Part shown: piece after piece, positions 11,345 through 12,146 of the stretch
Layout of the letters: the number at the start of each line of letters is the position of its first letter
Position numbering within the stretch: the stretch's first letter is position 1
Source: JBOICV01 sp050740255
GTDB lineage: Bacteria > Pseudomonadota > Gammaproteobacteria > Nevskiales > JBOICV01
Direction: 5' to 3'
Assembly: GCA_050740255.1 (NCBI GenBank)
Contig: JBOICV010000020.1
Location: forward strand, 1-12,146
Length of the DNA: 12,146 nt
Translations under genes and position numbers: made by a program
Notes under the pieces: model-generated
Told to the model about the DNA's origin: nothing
The model's database searches: none
What the model saw: the letters and a program-made list of their open reading frames with translations, nothing else

Positions 11345-12146
11345 TGACGAGTTCTACGCGCCTGTTCTTGGCGCGCCCCGCTTCGTTGTCATTACCTGCG
11401 ACAGGGGCAGCCATACCGACACCAACGGGTGTAAGCCGACTTCCCGAAACGCCGTGCCTGCTCACGAGAGCGTCAATCACAGATTGAGCGCGACGCTCCG
11501 AGAGCAGCTTGTTGTGCGACAGATCACCGACGTTGTCAGTGTGCCCCACGATGAGTATTTTCAGGCTGGTCTCGCTGCTGAGCAATCTGGCTATCTCGAC
11601 CAGGGTGCTCTCTGACTCCGGCTTCAAATCGGCCTTGCCGGTGTCGAAGTAAAGCTCATAGAGAGCGATGTGCCCGTCCTTATCGAGGCCTTTCTCCATG
11701 GCCGCCGCGTCGACCTTCACCATGCTGCCCTGCATCGCCTTTTCCTCGACGAGGACCAGGTTGGTGAATACGCGATCCTTATCTGCCCCCCCGAGTTTCG
11801 ACGCACGTGTGGCATACAAGGAGACGGTGACGTTGCCCTCAGGCCTCGTCAGCGTGCCTAGCAAATACTGCTGATCCTCGTACTGACCACTCATCTTGCC
11901 GAACAGGTCGGGTGGCGCCACTGCGAGGTTAAATGCGCGGCCGTTGTCCTTGCTGTCGCAAGTGCTGTTCTGACATGTAAACGTGATCTTGAATCCAGCG
12001 GATGTCAGCGCCTGTTCGTAGTTGCGAAAGACTTCCGTAGTGCTGCGCCCTTGCGGCGCTGCGTAAGCTATGCGCGTGAGTTTCCCCTCCGCGGTCACAA
12101 ATGACGAGGCATTGTCAGGCTCGCTTGCAGCCTTATGTGAATACTT
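11337..12146 (-). CDS. OmpA-domain outer-membrane or periplasmic protein (N-terminus beyond window)
   Basis: The frame is open to the right edge, so 269 C-terminal residues are visible; the GTG at 12098 is probably internal. The first part (visible residues about 20-130) contains LTRIAYAAPQGRSTTEVFRNYEQALTSAGF-type sequence, with two cysteines a few residues apart, and resembles the region that precedes the OmpA domain in DUF4892-like proteins (family memory, moderate certainty). A short helical linker follows. The C-terminal OmpA-like peptidoglycan-binding domain has YFDTGKADLKPES, then VGHTDNVGD with the diaminopimelate-binding Asp, NKLLSERRAQSV, and KNRRVEL with the paired Arg. It should anchor the outer membrane to the cell wall. 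A signal peptide is expected outside the window. The stop lies inside the tRNA-like element. Confidence 0.88.
   Translation of the reverse strand, partial: KYSHKAASEPDNASSFVTAEGKLTRIAYAAPQGRSTTEVFRNYEQALTSAGFKITFTCQNSTCDSKDNGRAFNLAVAPPDLFGKMSGQYEDQQYLLGTLTRPEGNVTVSLYATRASKLGGADKDRVFTNLVLVEEKAMQGSMVKVDAAAMEKGLDKDGHIALYELYFDTGKADLKPESESTLVEIARLLSSETSLKILIVGHTDNVGDLSHNKLLSERRAQSVIDALVSRHGVSGSRLTPVGVGMAAPVAGNDNEAGRAKNRRVELVKR

Noticed and set aside
1..12146. CRISPR array, insertion sequence, prophage or integrase
   Set aside because: No regularly spaced direct repeats, no transposase or integrase motifs and no terminal inverted repeats were seen in any frame.

Overview
The window is a GC-rich, densely coded stretch of a proteobacterial chromosome. 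A lysyl-endopeptidase-type protease, an outer-membrane-type lipoprotein, an OmpA-domain protein and a CueR/MerR-like regulator all point to a Gram-negative host. A free-living gammaproteobacterium is the most likely source, but the genus cannot be read from the sequence. I see no insertion sequence, phage gene or CRISPR array.

Left block (+ strand, 1-5308): the tail of an unrecognised beta-rich protein; an FAD enzyme of the alkylglycerone-phosphate synthase (AGPS) type; a cyclopropane-fatty-acid-synthase-type methyltransferase with all catalytic residues; an unassigned polytopic membrane protein whose start lies 2 nt after the methyltransferase stop; and a Kef/CHX-type cation:proton antiporter. 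The first enzymes look like a small lipid-modification cluster. An AGPS-like FAD enzyme next to a CFA-type methyltransferase could mean ether-lipid chemistry or a two-step fatty-acyl methylation/reduction.

Middle block (+ strand, 5341-7694): a lipoprotein followed by a secreted Lys-C-like serine protease. The lipoprotein's C-terminal domain is a paralogue of part of the protease propeptide, so the pair may be an enzyme with a separate membrane-tethered pro-domain (chaperone, inhibitor or docking factor). The protease ends in a GGGGC, hydrophobic helix, RRR tail that resembles Cys-containing C-terminal sorting signals. A C8 tract lies between the catalytic domain and that tail.

Minus-strand operon (9200 down to 7648): a MerR-family regulator, a DUF4396 membrane protein and a class I methyltransferase, tightly packed behind a textbook MerR promoter (TTGACC, 20-bp spacer, TAGGCT, perfect 8-bp inverted repeat). 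This looks like a metal-responsive unit with an uncharacterised membrane effector and a methyltransferase.

Right block: a small three-helix membrane protein and an NTF2/SnoaL-fold protein (+ strand), then a caffeate/acetylserotonin-type O-methyltransferase (- strand), a degenerate tRNA-like element (- strand) and the C-terminal 269 residues of an OmpA-domain protein (- strand) that runs off the window. There is no gene-free stretch longer than 300 bases. The two larger gaps (9201-9326 and 11212-11336) hold the MerR promoter and the tRNA-like element.
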